Below are positions 41,631 to 49,554 of a stretch of 64,000 nucleotides of DNA, one piece after another. Location of the stretch: NCBI RefSeq assembly GCF_003182255.1, contig NZ_QGTQ01000005.1, positions 62,001-126,000 of the forward strand, given 5' to 3'. The stretch is from Paenibacillus cellulosilyticus (lineage in GTDB: Bacteria > Bacillota > Bacilli > Paenibacillales > Paenibacillaceae). Both the position numbers and the translations under genes were made by a program. Below the pieces are notes generated by a model. It worked only from the letters and a program-made list of their open reading frames with translations. It was not told the origin of the DNA and did no database searches. The number at the start of each line of letters is the position of its first letter. Position 1 is the first letter of the stretch.

Positions 41631-42389
41631 ATGACAATGGCCGCGGAAGGTGAATTTGAGAAGCTGACGACGCCATTCCGTGTCGAGCTGCTGCGCTACT
41701 GCCGCAAGCTGACAGGGACGGAATGGGACGGTGAGGATTTGTACCAGGAGGTCATGCTGAAGGCTTTTCGCCGCTATCAGCGCTGGCCGGAGCGGGAGTT
41801 GACGAAGCCGTATCTGTACCGCATGGCAGCGAATGCTTGGTTCGATATCTGTCGTCGTCGGCGAATCGCATTCTATCCGGAGCTGCTGGAGGAGCAGTTG
41901 AGCATTCCGTACGAGGAATGGAGCCGCTTCGATGTTCGCGAGTCGTTAGAGCTGTTGATGGACCGGCTGGAGCCAAGGCAGGTCGTGCTCGTGCTGCTGA
42001 CGGATGTGTTCGGCTTCTCGCCCACAGAGGCGGGGCAGGCGCTGGGGCAACCGATCACTGCAATTAAGGCTGCTCTGCATCGGGCCCGTTCCCGTCTGAA
42101 GAAGGCGGCGGATCGGCAGCTTCACCGATTTGAGGAAGAGGACTTTGCGGCGGCACCGTCTGCTGCCGACACGGATTCGAAGGCGCATGCTGCGTTATTC
42201 GAATCATTCGTGACAGCGTTTCGAGAAGCTGACGCGGATTCGTTGTTCCAGACCTATCGGGCGCTGACGGTTAACCGATCGGCTGTTGAACGTGTCGTGC
42301 TGCTGCGCGGACAGGCTTGGTTTTATTTTAAAGATCCGGACGGTAACCTGCTCATGCTCACAACACCGTATACGAGACAATCCATGTGA
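41631..42389 (+). CDS. Sigma-70 family (ECF-like) sigma factor with half-VOC C-terminal tail
   Basis: This is a 252-residue RNA polymerase sigma factor. Sigma-2 is at about 10-80 (DGEDLYQEVMLKAFRRYQRWP, and the -10 recognition region YLYRMAANAWFDICRRRR). Sigma-4 is at about 105-160 (LEPRQVVLVLLTDVFGFSPTEAG..LGQPITAIKAALHRARSRLKK). Residues 193-252 are extra. They match the second half of a VOC domain: DADSLFQTYRAL, then RGQAWFYFKDPDGNLLMLTTP with the DPDGN hallmark. No separate anti-sigma gene is adjacent; instead VOC genes flank it by 6 and 25 bp. The tail may pair with a flanking VOC protein to gate activity. A SnoaL-like tail, as in SigJ-type factors, was considered but fits less well. Confidence 0.88.
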   Translation: MTMAAEGEFEKLTTPFRVELLRYCRKLTGTEWDGEDLYQEVMLKAFRRYQRWPERELTKPYLYRMAANAWFDICRRRRIAFYPELLEEQLSIPYEEWSRFDVRESLELLMDRLEPRQVVLVLLTDVFGFSPTEAGQALGQPITAIKAALHRARSRLKKAADRQLHRFEEEDFAAAPSAADTDSKAHAALFESFVTAFREADADSLFQTYRALTVNRSAVERVVLLRGQAWFYFKDPDGNLLMLTTPYTRQSM

Positions 42390-42414
42390 AGGAAAGGGAG
42401 AAAGGGAGATCCTA

Positions 42415-42771
42415 ATGAAAGCACTAGTTCAAAAGCGTATTGTCGGCAATTTTGTTTATGCGAACGATTTGGAGAAGACAAGTCAATGGTATTGCGAGAA
42501 CCTGGGATTTACGCTTGGGGTGCATGATTTCAGCAACTTCGTAGAACTGACGATTGACGGCGATTATGTGCTTCATTTGTTGAAAACGGATAACGAAGTG
42601 CCAGCGGTACGGGCATCGTTCAGCTTCGGCACGGACGATATTAAGGAGACGCACCGATTGCTGTTGGCGCGCGGCGTCGAGGTGCAGCCATTGGAGCGCT
42701 ACAGCGACCATAAGTCATTCACCCTTAAGGATTGCGTCGGCAATCCGCTAATGATCAGCCAATTCGACTAG
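42415..42771 (+). CDS. VOC family protein, third gene of the VOC/sigma/VOC operon
   Basis: This 118-residue VOC protein has an N-terminal module VGNFVYANDLEKTSQWYCENLGFTLGV and a second module FGTDDIKETHRLLLARGVEVQPLE. It ends FTLKDCVGNPLMISQFD, in which the usual DP(D/E)GN is altered to DCVGN. ATG 42415 follows AAAGGGAG; upstream in-frame codons overlap the sigma gene. It is 25 bp after the sigma factor stop and clearly cotranscribed. It could be the sensor or anti-sigma-like partner of the sigma factor, or an enzyme in the response. Confidence 0.87.
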   Translation: MKALVQKRIVGNFVYANDLEKTSQWYCENLGFTLGVHDFSNFVELTIDGDYVLHLLKTDNEVPAVRASFSFGTDDIKETHRLLLARGVEVQPLERYSDHKSFTLKDCVGNPLMISQFD

Positions 42772-42917
42772 CTGGCGGGCAGCACGCAGAGGAGCGAGAG
42801 ATCTTCTATTCTTAATAAAAAAAAGTAGACTCGTGTCATAATATGGATGGACAAGTCGATTGGTTTACAATATGATAGGAACAAAGCAAGCTTCTCGTTG
42901 ATCGCGGTAGAGCGGAC

Positions 42918-43034
42918 GACACGTTAAGAAGCTTCACGATAATGGCAAACCTGTCGATAAGGCAGGGACGCAAAACTACAGGGCCTAAGGGTGATCACTC
43001 ACCTATGGCAGCCAGTTACCGAACGAAGCGTGTC
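42918..43034 (+). ncRNA. Cyclic di-GMP-I (GEMM) riboswitch aptamer
   Basis: The conserved GEMM-I blocks are all present in order: GGCAAACC (42944-42951), GGGACGCAAA (42965-42974), GGGCCTAAGG (42981-42990), CTATGGCAGCC (43003-43013) and GTTACCG (43015-43021). P1 can form from GACAC (42918-42922) plus GCTTC (42931-42935) with GAAGC (43025-43029) plus GTGTC (43030-43034). Inner hairpins CCTG/CAGG and GGTGA/TCACC also form. It binds cyclic di-GMP by strong family resemblance and precedes a secreted hydrolase-like gene. Confidence 0.95.
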
Positions 43035-43076
43035 TCAAGTGACGTTGCAATCACTGCACCCTTTTATTGTGCGTAT

Positions 43077-43118
43077 CCAGCACAGTTCGGTAACCATCCG
43101 GACTGTGCTTTTTATTTT
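43077..43118 (+). terminator. Riboswitch expression platform terminator
   Basis: AGCACAGTTCGG (43079-43090) pairs with CCGGACTGTGCT (43098-43109), followed by TTTTTATTTT. GTTCGGTAAC (43085-43094), spanning the left arm, is perfectly complementary to GTTACCGAAC (43015-43024) of the aptamer, making a mutually exclusive 10-bp antiterminator. Confidence 0.92.
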
Positions 43119-43142
43119 CACGATAGAAGAGGGGAAGCAGCA

Positions 43143-44039
43143 ATGAGAAAATTCATCACGATCTTAACCTTAGCATTCATCTGCTGCACAATCTTCCCGG
43201 TCGCTGCTCAAGCGAAGCAGAAGACCACCTATATGGACCAAACGAATATTACGACTTGGCTCTGGGATGCTGCGAAGATTAAGACACAGCCCGAGCAGAT
43301 TATTCGTAATTTGACGGATCGCAAAGTAGACACGTTGCTGCTGCAAGTGGATGCAGCTGTTAATACGCAAGCTTATCGCACATTCATCGGGCTGGCACAT
43401 GCCAGCGGCATTCAAGTGCATGCACTCGATGGCGCTCCTCAGTGGGCGGCGGCAGGGGGCGAGGCGCTTCAGGACACTTTCCTGAACTGGCTGACGGCCT
43501 ACCAGTCGGCTGCATCGGCAACCGAGAAATTCGATGGCATTCACTTGGACGTTGAGCCATACGACCTAGATAACTACGAGAGCGAACAGAATCAGATTCT
43601 GACCGCGTATCAAACGATGATGGTGCGGTTCGAGAAGCAGAGCGCACAAGCAGGCTTAACATTCGGCATCGATATTCCATTCTGGTTTTACGGCGTGTTG
43701 TATGACAACCAATATGGCAAGGGCAATATAGCGGAGTGGTTGTGTCAGCATGTGAAGAACATAGCAATCATGGCTTACCGCGATACTGCGGAAGGTGCAG
43801 ACGGCATCATTAGCATCGCGGCGAAAGAGATGAAGCTGTTTCAAACCTATGGTGTCAAAGGCACCATTGCGGTTGAGACGGGCCGTCTCTCTGCGGCGAA
43901 TGATTTTGTAACCTTCTATGAGGAAAGTAAAGCTTATATGGACGGCCAGCTGCAGACGGTGTATCAGCAATATCAGAGCCATCCGGCCTTTGCCGGTATT
44001 GCGATTCACTATTACGATAGTTGGATTCAAATGAAATAG
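43143..44039 (+). CDS. Secreted TIM-barrel hydrolase-like protein under riboswitch control
   Basis: This 298-residue protein has a signal peptide (MRKFITILTLAFICCTIFPVAAQA). It then shows a (beta/alpha)8-like pattern with the acidic motif FDGIHLDVEPYDL (about residues 132-145) that resembles the catalytic DxDxE region of GH18/GH114-like polysaccharide hydrolases. Further signs are FGIDIPFWFYG and a C-terminal AFAGIAIHYYDSW. I infer a secreted glycosidase or deacetylase-associated hydrolase acting on an exopolysaccharide. ATG 43143 follows GAGGGGAAGC. It lies just downstream of a cyclic di-GMP riboswitch and upstream of a glycosyltransferase locus, and has its own strong terminator. Confidence 0.8.
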   Translation: MRKFITILTLAFICCTIFPVAAQAKQKTTYMDQTNITTWLWDAAKIKTQPEQIIRNLTDRKVDTLLLQVDAAVNTQAYRTFIGLAHASGIQVHALDGAPQWAAAGGEALQDTFLNWLTAYQSAASATEKFDGIHLDVEPYDLDNYESEQNQILTAYQTMMVRFEKQSAQAGLTFGIDIPFWFYGVLYDNQYGKGNIAEWLCQHVKNIAIMAYRDTAEGADGIISIAAKEMKLFQTYGVKGTIAVETGRLSAANDFVTFYEESKAYMDGQLQTVYQQYQSHPAFAGIAIHYYDSWIQMK

Positions 44040-44055
44040 ATAGGTCGATAGTCAC

Positions 44056-44100
44056 GCAAATAAACTTTGCCCAATGGGCAAAGTTTATTTGCATTATTTG
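44056..44100 (+). terminator. Terminator after the riboswitch-controlled gene
   Basis: GCAAATAAACTTTGCCC and GGGCAAAGTTTATTTGC are perfect 17-bp arms around AAT, followed by ATTATTTGG. It makes the riboswitch gene essentially monocistronic. Confidence 0.88.
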
Positions 44101-44163
44101 GTATATTATTTGCACTTTTCACCAACTGCCTGAAATGCAATCGGTTTACAGCGGCAACTTAGA

Positions 44164-44192
44164 TTGACAGTAGTTCGATGTGCCTATAATAT
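44164..44192 (+). promoter_or_regulatory. SigA-type promoter of the exopolysaccharide-like locus
   Basis: TTGACA at 44164-44169 and TATAAT at 44185-44190 (15 bp) or TAATAT at 44187-44192 (17 bp). AGGAGG and the TTG start of the next gene lie 20-30 bases downstream. Confidence 0.75.
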
Positions 44193-44215
44193 GAGGACTT
44201 ATTAGGAGGTTATCC

Positions 44216-46417
44216 TTGAAAATGTCGAAGAATAAAACGATTCTGCTTGTCATATTGTCAATTGTGGTCGTAGGTGGAGCATGTTTTGTCGGTTATAATC
44301 GTTTGTTTTCGAACAAAGAAACGAATGAACAAGCAGACGCTCCGAAGTTGAACGGAGTCCAGTATATTAGCAAAACGGATGCTCAGTCGTTCTATGTTAT
44401 GGAAGGGAATGACTGGAAGGAGATGTTCGTGAAAGGCGTGAACATCGGAGCCGGCAAACCAGGTGCTTTTCCAGGAGAAGTTGCCATTACATACGATGAA
44501 TATTACAGGTGGTTCGGTTATATCTCCGAGATGAACGCCAACACAATCAGGGTGTACACGACACAACGTCCGCAGTTCTACAACGCGCTGAGTGACTTCA
44601 ATCAAGCGGCGGAGAAAGCAGGCAAGCCGCCTATTTACGTCATTCATGGCGTATGGGTGAATGAGGAAGACGTGCTTACCATCGATGATGCTTTCGGAAG
44701 CGACGACAAGATTCTGGATGACGTCGTTAAGAGTGGCGAAGAAATTGTCGATATTATACACGGTAACGCTTATCTGCCTGTACATAAAGGCTATGCAGAC
44801 GGCGCATATACAACGGATATTTCCAAGTACGTTGTCGGTTGGATACTTGGGATTGAATGGGACCCTTCCTTCGTCGTGGGGACGAATGATAACAACCCGC
44901 AGCGCAATCATTATGAGGGTCAATATTTGTACACCGAGGGCGCATCGCCATTCGAAGCTTTCCTAGCCGAGCTTGGAGACCAGATCATCGGATACGAGAC
45001 GAAGAACTACAACATGCAGCGGCCTGTCGCCTTTTCCAACTGGGTCACCACCGACCCGCTCACGCATCCGAACGAGCCTTATAAGAACGAAGACCTTGTG
45101 GAAGTGAACGTCGAGCATGTGAAGCCGCATGATACGTTTAAACCAGGTATGTTCGTTTCCTATCACGTATATCCTTACTACCCAGATTCCTTCAGCTATC
45201 AGACCGATTATATTGCTTATAAAGACGAAGATGGCAAGCCTAACCCGTACCGGGCCTATCTAGAAGACATAAAGAAAGTACACACGATGCCGATCGTAAT
45301 CTCAGAGTTCGGTATTCCTGCATCCCGCGGCAAGGCGCATGAGAACAAGATTACAGGCTATAACCAAGGCTATATTGATGAGAAAACGCAGGGCGACATG
45401 ATCGTGCACATGATGAATGATATTCATGATGCCAATCTGGCCGGTGGTTTAGTGTTCGCTTGGCAGGACGAGTGGTTTAAGCGGACATGGAACAACAGCG
45501 ATTTGGATTTACCGGATTCAAGACCGTACTGGTCCAATCCTCAGACGAACGAGCAGCATTTTGGCTTGTTGGCGTTTGATCCAGGAGCGGATACAACGAT
45601 ACGAAGCGTAGATGGCAACGTGGACGACTGGAATGGCGATCAGCCGATTTATTCGCAGGACGGACTCGATTTGTACGTCGCAAGTGATGAAGCTTACCTT
45701 TATCTCCGTGTCGATGCCGATAATTACGACTTCAATCAAGATACCTTGCTAATCCCATTCGATACGATCGATGGCCAAGGTAATGATGCTTTGAAGCAAT
45801 ATGGTACAACGTTTAGCAGACAAGCTGATTTTGTTCTGAAAGTCCACGGACAGACGGATTCTCATCTGTTGGTTGATGCTTATTACGATAACTATTATTT
45901 CCGATACGGCATTCTGACGAAGCTGATCGAGAAGAACGCGGCGTTCCAACAGAAGAACTCAGGCATCTTCAATCCGATACGGCTTGCTCTGAACAAAAGT
46001 GAAATTCAGGTCCCAGGTACAGACGAGCAGATGCCGTTCAATGACTATGAGACGGGCTTGCTTACGTACGGCAATGCGAATCCGGACAGCAAGGACTATT
46101 ATTCATTGAGCGACTTCTACTATGATCAGGGCCACCTGGAGATTCGTATTCCATGGCAGCTGCTTAATGTGATGGACCCCGCGAAGCGGATGGTCATCGA
46201 TGATATGTATGCGCGCGGCAAAATTTCAGCGACGAAGGTAGATGCCTTCCATATCGGTGCCGAGCTAGTGAAGAACGGGGCAGTACAAGGGCAGCAAAAT
46301 GTACCGATGGAACCCTACAGCTGGGACGAGTGGGAGATGCCAACCTTCCATGAACGTTTGAAACCGTCCTATTACGTCGTGCAACAGGGATTTCTCAACG
46401 TAGAAGCTAGAAAATGA
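44216..46417 (+). CDS. Membrane-anchored glycosidase-like protein with CBM9-like C-terminus (paralog A)
   Basis: This 733-residue protein has a short cytoplasmic start and one anchor helix (about 8-28). A TIM-barrel-like domain (about 60-460) follows, with FVKGVNIGAGKPGAFP, MNANTIRVYT, IIHGNAYLP and the likely catalytic glutamate in VISEFGIPASRG, ending near VFAWQDEWFKRTWN. Residues about 470-720 form a beta-sandwich starting VDGNVDDWNG like CBM9/DOMON modules. It resembles GH2/GH5-clan folds but I cannot assign a family. TTG 44216 is the start, with AGGAGG six bases upstream. It shares two domains with the next protein (46428) and is the first of a four-gene locus ending in a GT2 synthase. 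Confidence 0.78.
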   Translation: MKMSKNKTILLVILSIVVVGGACFVGYNRLFSNKETNEQADAPKLNGVQYISKTDAQSFYVMEGNDWKEMFVKGVNIGAGKPGAFPGEVAITYDEYYRWFGYISEMNANTIRVYTTQRPQFYNALSDFNQAAEKAGKPPIYVIHGVWVNEEDVLTIDDAFGSDDKILDDVVKSGEEIVDIIHGNAYLPVHKGYADGAYTTDISKYVVGWILGIEWDPSFVVGTNDNNPQRNHYEGQYLYTEGASPFEAFLAELGDQIIGYETKNYNMQRPVAFSNWVTTDPLTHPNEPYKNEDLVEVNVEHVKPHDTFKPGMFVSYHVYPYYPDSFSYQTDYIAYKDEDGKPNPYRAYLEDIKKVHTMPIVISEFGIPASRGKAHENKITGYNQGYIDEKTQGDMIVHMMNDIHDANLAGGLVFAWQDEWFKRTWNNSDLDLPDSRPYWSNPQTNEQHFGLLAFDPGADTTIRSVDGNVDDWNGDQPIYSQDGLDLYVASDEAYLYLRVDADNYDFNQDTLLIPFDTIDGQGNDALKQYGTTFSRQADFVLKVHGQTDSHLLVDAYYDNYYFRYGILTKLIEKNAAFQQKNSGIFNPIRLALNKSEIQVPGTDEQMPFNDYETGLLTYGNANPDSKDYYSLSDFYYDQGHLEIRIPWQLLNVMDPAKRMVIDDMYARGKISATKVDAFHIGAELVKNGAVQGQQNVPMEPYSWDEWEMPTFHERLKPSYYVVQQGFLNVEARK

Positions 46418-46427
46418 GGACGATATT

Positions 46428-49400
46428 ATGAGTATTCGTAAAATAAAAATTCGTTATATCGCAGCCGCACTGGTGCTCGCAGCTATAGCCGCCCCCTTCG
46501 TCATATGGAAGCTGGGGGTGGGCCGGGAGATGGATATCGTTGTACTGAACAAGACGTTCCCTGCCGAGACGGATGCATCCGGCACTATTAAGAAGTTGGA
46601 TTATGGCAAGCAAAGCGGACTGTTCTGGGTGATGAAAAGCCTTGGAATCACGAATCCTACTACGAATAAAACGTACAATGGGCACGCCGATTATTATGGT
46701 AATTTCTTATCGGACGGAAAGCTGGTCAACAAGCCGCTTGGCAAGCTGACGACGGTGCCGGACGTTATTTTCTTATCGGATATGTACGGAACCGGCGACT
46801 CGAGAGCAAATGGCGTAGAAGATCCGGGTATCTCGGGTATGACGAAGGAAGAGGTTGGCGTTGTTGCGACGAGTTATGAGCGTGGGACAACGGTCATCGG
46901 TGAGTACAACATCGCTGGAGATCCGACCAAGGCGAGCGTAGCGAAGGAGCTGGAAGGCATATTCGGCGTAACCTTCACGGGGATGGCCGGCAAGTTCTTC
47001 TCCGACCTGACTTCGACCGCCGACGTTCCGAACTGGATTCGAGCCACCTATGAGAAGCAGTACGGCAAGAAGTGGGATCTATCGGGAGCGGGCATCGTCA
47101 TCGCTGGCAACGACCGCATCGTCGTATTGCAGCGCAACGTCGGCTATACCGGATCGACGCTGCGTATTGAGATGGATGATACGAATGAGAAGGACTATAA
47201 TACGAAGCCGGTTGATTACTACAACTGGTTCGAGCTTGTAACGCCAACAGACGAGAAGTCTGTTATCGCGTGGTACGATCTGGACTTAACGGATGAAGGT
47301 GCAAACCAGCTGAAGCCATTTGGTCTTGAGCATCGTTTCCCTGCTATTATCGCTAATCATCAAGACGGCAAGCATGCCTATTATTTGGCGGGAGATTTCA
47401 CAGACTACCGGGGGCCGAGCAAAATCAGTCAGTTTATCGGGGCTTCCACGCTCTATCGCTACTTCAGTGTGAATAGTGAAGGAGACCTTACGTACTTCTA
47501 CTGGCATTTCTATGTACCTTTTATGTCGAAAGTATTGAAAGATGTGGAAGTACCAGAACAGCGAGTGGCCTTTGAGGCGGAGACCGCAATTGCAAGCGAC
47601 GGTACGAAGCTGGTGTCGAAGATTTCGGATCAGCAGGTTGAGATTTATTATAATGATGCGTGGAACAAAACATATCTAAAAGGCGTCAATATAGGTGCAA
47701 CGATTCCTGGCAGCTCGGCGGGTAATCTGCCAGACGATCCGAGCTTCTACCGTGACTGGCTGGAGAAGATTGCAGCTATGAACGCGAACACGATTCGTGT
47801 GTATACGCTAATGCCACCGGCGTTCTATCGTGCGCTCGACGGTTATAACAACAGCAACCCGGATAAGAAGCTCTATCTGCTTCAAAATATCGGGCTGCAG
47901 CAGACGCCGCCAAATGGTGATTTCACGAATGCGGAGTACACAGCTTCCTTGCAGCAGTCGCTCGAAACGACCATCAACGCGATTCACGGCAATGCCGTTG
48001 TCGCGAAGGAAGGAGCATCCGATTCTGATTCCTACATGAATGATGTCTCGGGCTTCGTCATCGGCTATCTGTTTGATCCCGATCTTACACCAGCATCCGT
48101 TATAGCAACGAATGCGAGCAAGGGATCGATCAGCGAGGAAGGCAAGTACGTTCAGGCCAGCAGCGGTGCATCGCGCACGGAGGCATGGCTGGCGGCAGGT
48201 GCGGATCAGATTATTCGGTATGAGCAGACGAGCTATAACATGATTCACCCCGTTGGTGTTGTGAGCAGCCCGCAGGTGGACAGCCGTTACTATGCGATGT
48301 TTGGTCCTGCAGACTCGAAGGATGCACAGGGTGTTATCCAGTACGAGCACATTGTAGGGGAATCGGAAGCGGGCGGCGTGTTCGGCGCATTGAATCTATT
48401 CCCGAACGAAGAAGGCTTTACCGATCATAAGCAGGCCAATAACGCCTATGCAGATTTCCAGACTTACTTGAATGCTTTTGTGCAGGAGCATGACCATTAT
48501 CCGGTATTGGTTACGGAGTTTGGTCTGCCAACAGGTGTAAGCAGCACAGAAGCCGCGCAAGGGGAAGGCATCGTATCCATGCTGAATACGATCAAGGAGA
48601 GCGGCGCAATGGGCAGCTTGATCTACGAATGGGCTGACGAGTGGGGAAGCAGCAGCACGAGTACATCACGGATGATTCCTTACAGCAGAGGCACCATGTG
48701 GCACAATATAACGGAACCAGCTCAGAACTATGGCATTATGGCGCTTGAGTCGAAGCAGTCATCGGAATACGCAATGACGCTGCGTGGTGCAAAGCCATTG
48801 AATACGTTAGCGCTTAATGCCGATGAAACTTACTTGTATATCAAGGCGGATTTCAGCAGCCTGCCGGATTTGACCAAGAAGGGTCTTCATATCTATTTGG
48901 ATACAATTGACCGGAGGAGCGGCGCATACAAGCTGTCGTCCGATGGAAGCGAGAACTGGTCCGGAGCTGAGTTCGATCTGAACGTTCAAAGTTCAGACAA
49001 GGCGGAGCTGCTCGTTATTCCAAGCTACAATGCAAGCAAAGGTTCCTATTATACCTCGCTCTATCTGACAGGCACATATGAGCGCATGTTGACAGAGCTT
49101 TCTCCGGCCTTTAAGAGCCAGATGGGCAAAACGATCGATGCGCAATATGAGGATGCTTCATCCTTGCAGCCAGGGCCGTTCACAAGCAGCACGAACAACT
49201 TTAACATTACGGGCAATACGGTCAATATCCGTATCCCATGGATAAGATTGAACTTCACCGATCCTTCCAGCATGCTCGTGCTTGATGACGATAAGCACAC
49301 AGCGATTTCAACGGATCAGAAGGATGCCCTTACCGTGCGGATGACGGACGGGATCATCGCATCGCTCGTTATTATCGATAAGCAAACGGACACGGTTGAC

Positions 49401-49529
49401 TATCACTTCCCAGAGAGCGCAACGTCCATTGGATACAAAACTTTTGCATGGAATACGTGGGATGTTCCTCAATATGAGCAGCGTGCTAAGTCGAGCTATG
49501 ACTTGATCCAGGCAGCTTTTGCGGAGTAA
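46428..49529 (+). CDS. Membrane-anchored glycosidase-like protein with extra N-terminal domain (paralog B)
   Basis: This 1033-residue protein has an anchor helix at about 8-28. A domain of about 360 residues (30-385) absent from paralog A includes IFLSDMYGTGDSRANGVED and VIGEYNIAGDPT and ends near TYFYWHFYVPFMSK. The same TIM-barrel-like domain as paralog A follows (about 400-770): YLKGVNIGATIPGS, MNANTIRVYTLMP, INAIHGNAVV, VTEFGLPTG, YEWADEWG. A beta-sandwich C-terminus covers about 790-1030. It starts 10 bp after paralog A. It probably faces the outside of the membrane and handles the polymer made by the GT2 enzyme. The N-terminal domain is not one I can name. Confidence 0.75.
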   Translation: MSIRKIKIRYIAAALVLAAIAAPFVIWKLGVGREMDIVVLNKTFPAETDASGTIKKLDYGKQSGLFWVMKSLGITNPTTNKTYNGHADYYGNFLSDGKLVNKPLGKLTTVPDVIFLSDMYGTGDSRANGVEDPGISGMTKEEVGVVATSYERGTTVIGEYNIAGDPTKASVAKELEGIFGVTFTGMAGKFFSDLTSTADVPNWIRATYEKQYGKKWDLSGAGIVIAGNDRIVVLQRNVGYTGSTLRIEMDDTNEKDYNTKPVDYYNWFELVTPTDEKSVIAWYDLDLTDEGANQLKPFGLEHRFPAIIANHQDGKHAYYLAGDFTDYRGPSKISQFIGASTLYRYFSVNSEGDLTYFYWHFYVPFMSKVLKDVEVPEQRVAFEAETAIASDGTKLVSKISDQQVEIYYNDAWNKTYLKGVNIGATIPGSSAGNLPDDPSFYRDWLEKIAAMNANTIRVYTLMPPAFYRALDGYNNSNPDKKLYLLQNIGLQQTPPNGDFTNAEYTASLQQSLETTINAIHGNAVVAKEGASDSDSYMNDVSGFVIGYLFDPDLTPASVIATNASKGSISEEGKYVQASSGASRTEAWLAAGADQIIRYEQTSYNMIHPVGVVSSPQVDSRYYAMFGPADSKDAQGVIQYEHIVGESEAGGVFGALNLFPNEEGFTDHKQANNAYADFQTYLNAFVQEHDHYPVLVTEFGLPTGVSSTEAAQGEGIVSMLNTIKESGAMGSLIYEWADEWGSSSTSTSRMIPYSRGTMWHNITEPAQNYGIMALESKQSSEYAMTLRGAKPLNTLALNADETYLYIKADFSSLPDLTKKGLHIYLDTIDRRSGAYKLSSDGSENWSGAEFDLNVQSSDKAELLVIPSYNASKGSYYTSLYLTGTYERMLTELSPAFKSQMGKTIDAQYEDASSLQPGPFTSSTNNFNITGNTVNIRIPWIRLNFTDPSSMLVLDDDKHTAISTDQKDALTVRMTDGIIASLVIIDKQTDTVDYHFPESATSIGYKTFAWNTWDVPQYEQRAKSSYDLIQAAFAE

Positions 49530-49554
49530 CCAGTATAGGAGGGAGGACTCACAT

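Larger units (their letters stand above)
42772..43142 (+). other. 371-bp leader region with cyclic di-GMP riboswitch
   Basis: This gap between the VOC/sigma/VOC operon and the secreted hydrolase-like gene holds the class I cyclic di-GMP riboswitch (42918-43034) and its terminator (43077-43118). Upstream, TTGGTTTACAATATGATAG at about 42861-42879 is AT-rich enough to include a promoter for the leader. An in-frame ATG at 42942 lies inside the aptamer and is not a start. Confidence 0.7.

Noticed and set aside
42193-42389. SnoaL-like tail on the sigma factor, as in SigJ-type factors
   Set aside because: The tail is only 60 residues and contains the VOC hallmark FYFKDPDGN and a preceding DADSLFQTYRAL helix. 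A SnoaL domain would be about 100 residues and lacks this motif.
42942-43142. Upstream ATG that would lengthen the riboswitch-controlled protein by 67 residues
   Set aside because: The codons lie inside the riboswitch aptamer and terminator; the signal peptide and ribosome site place the start at 43143.
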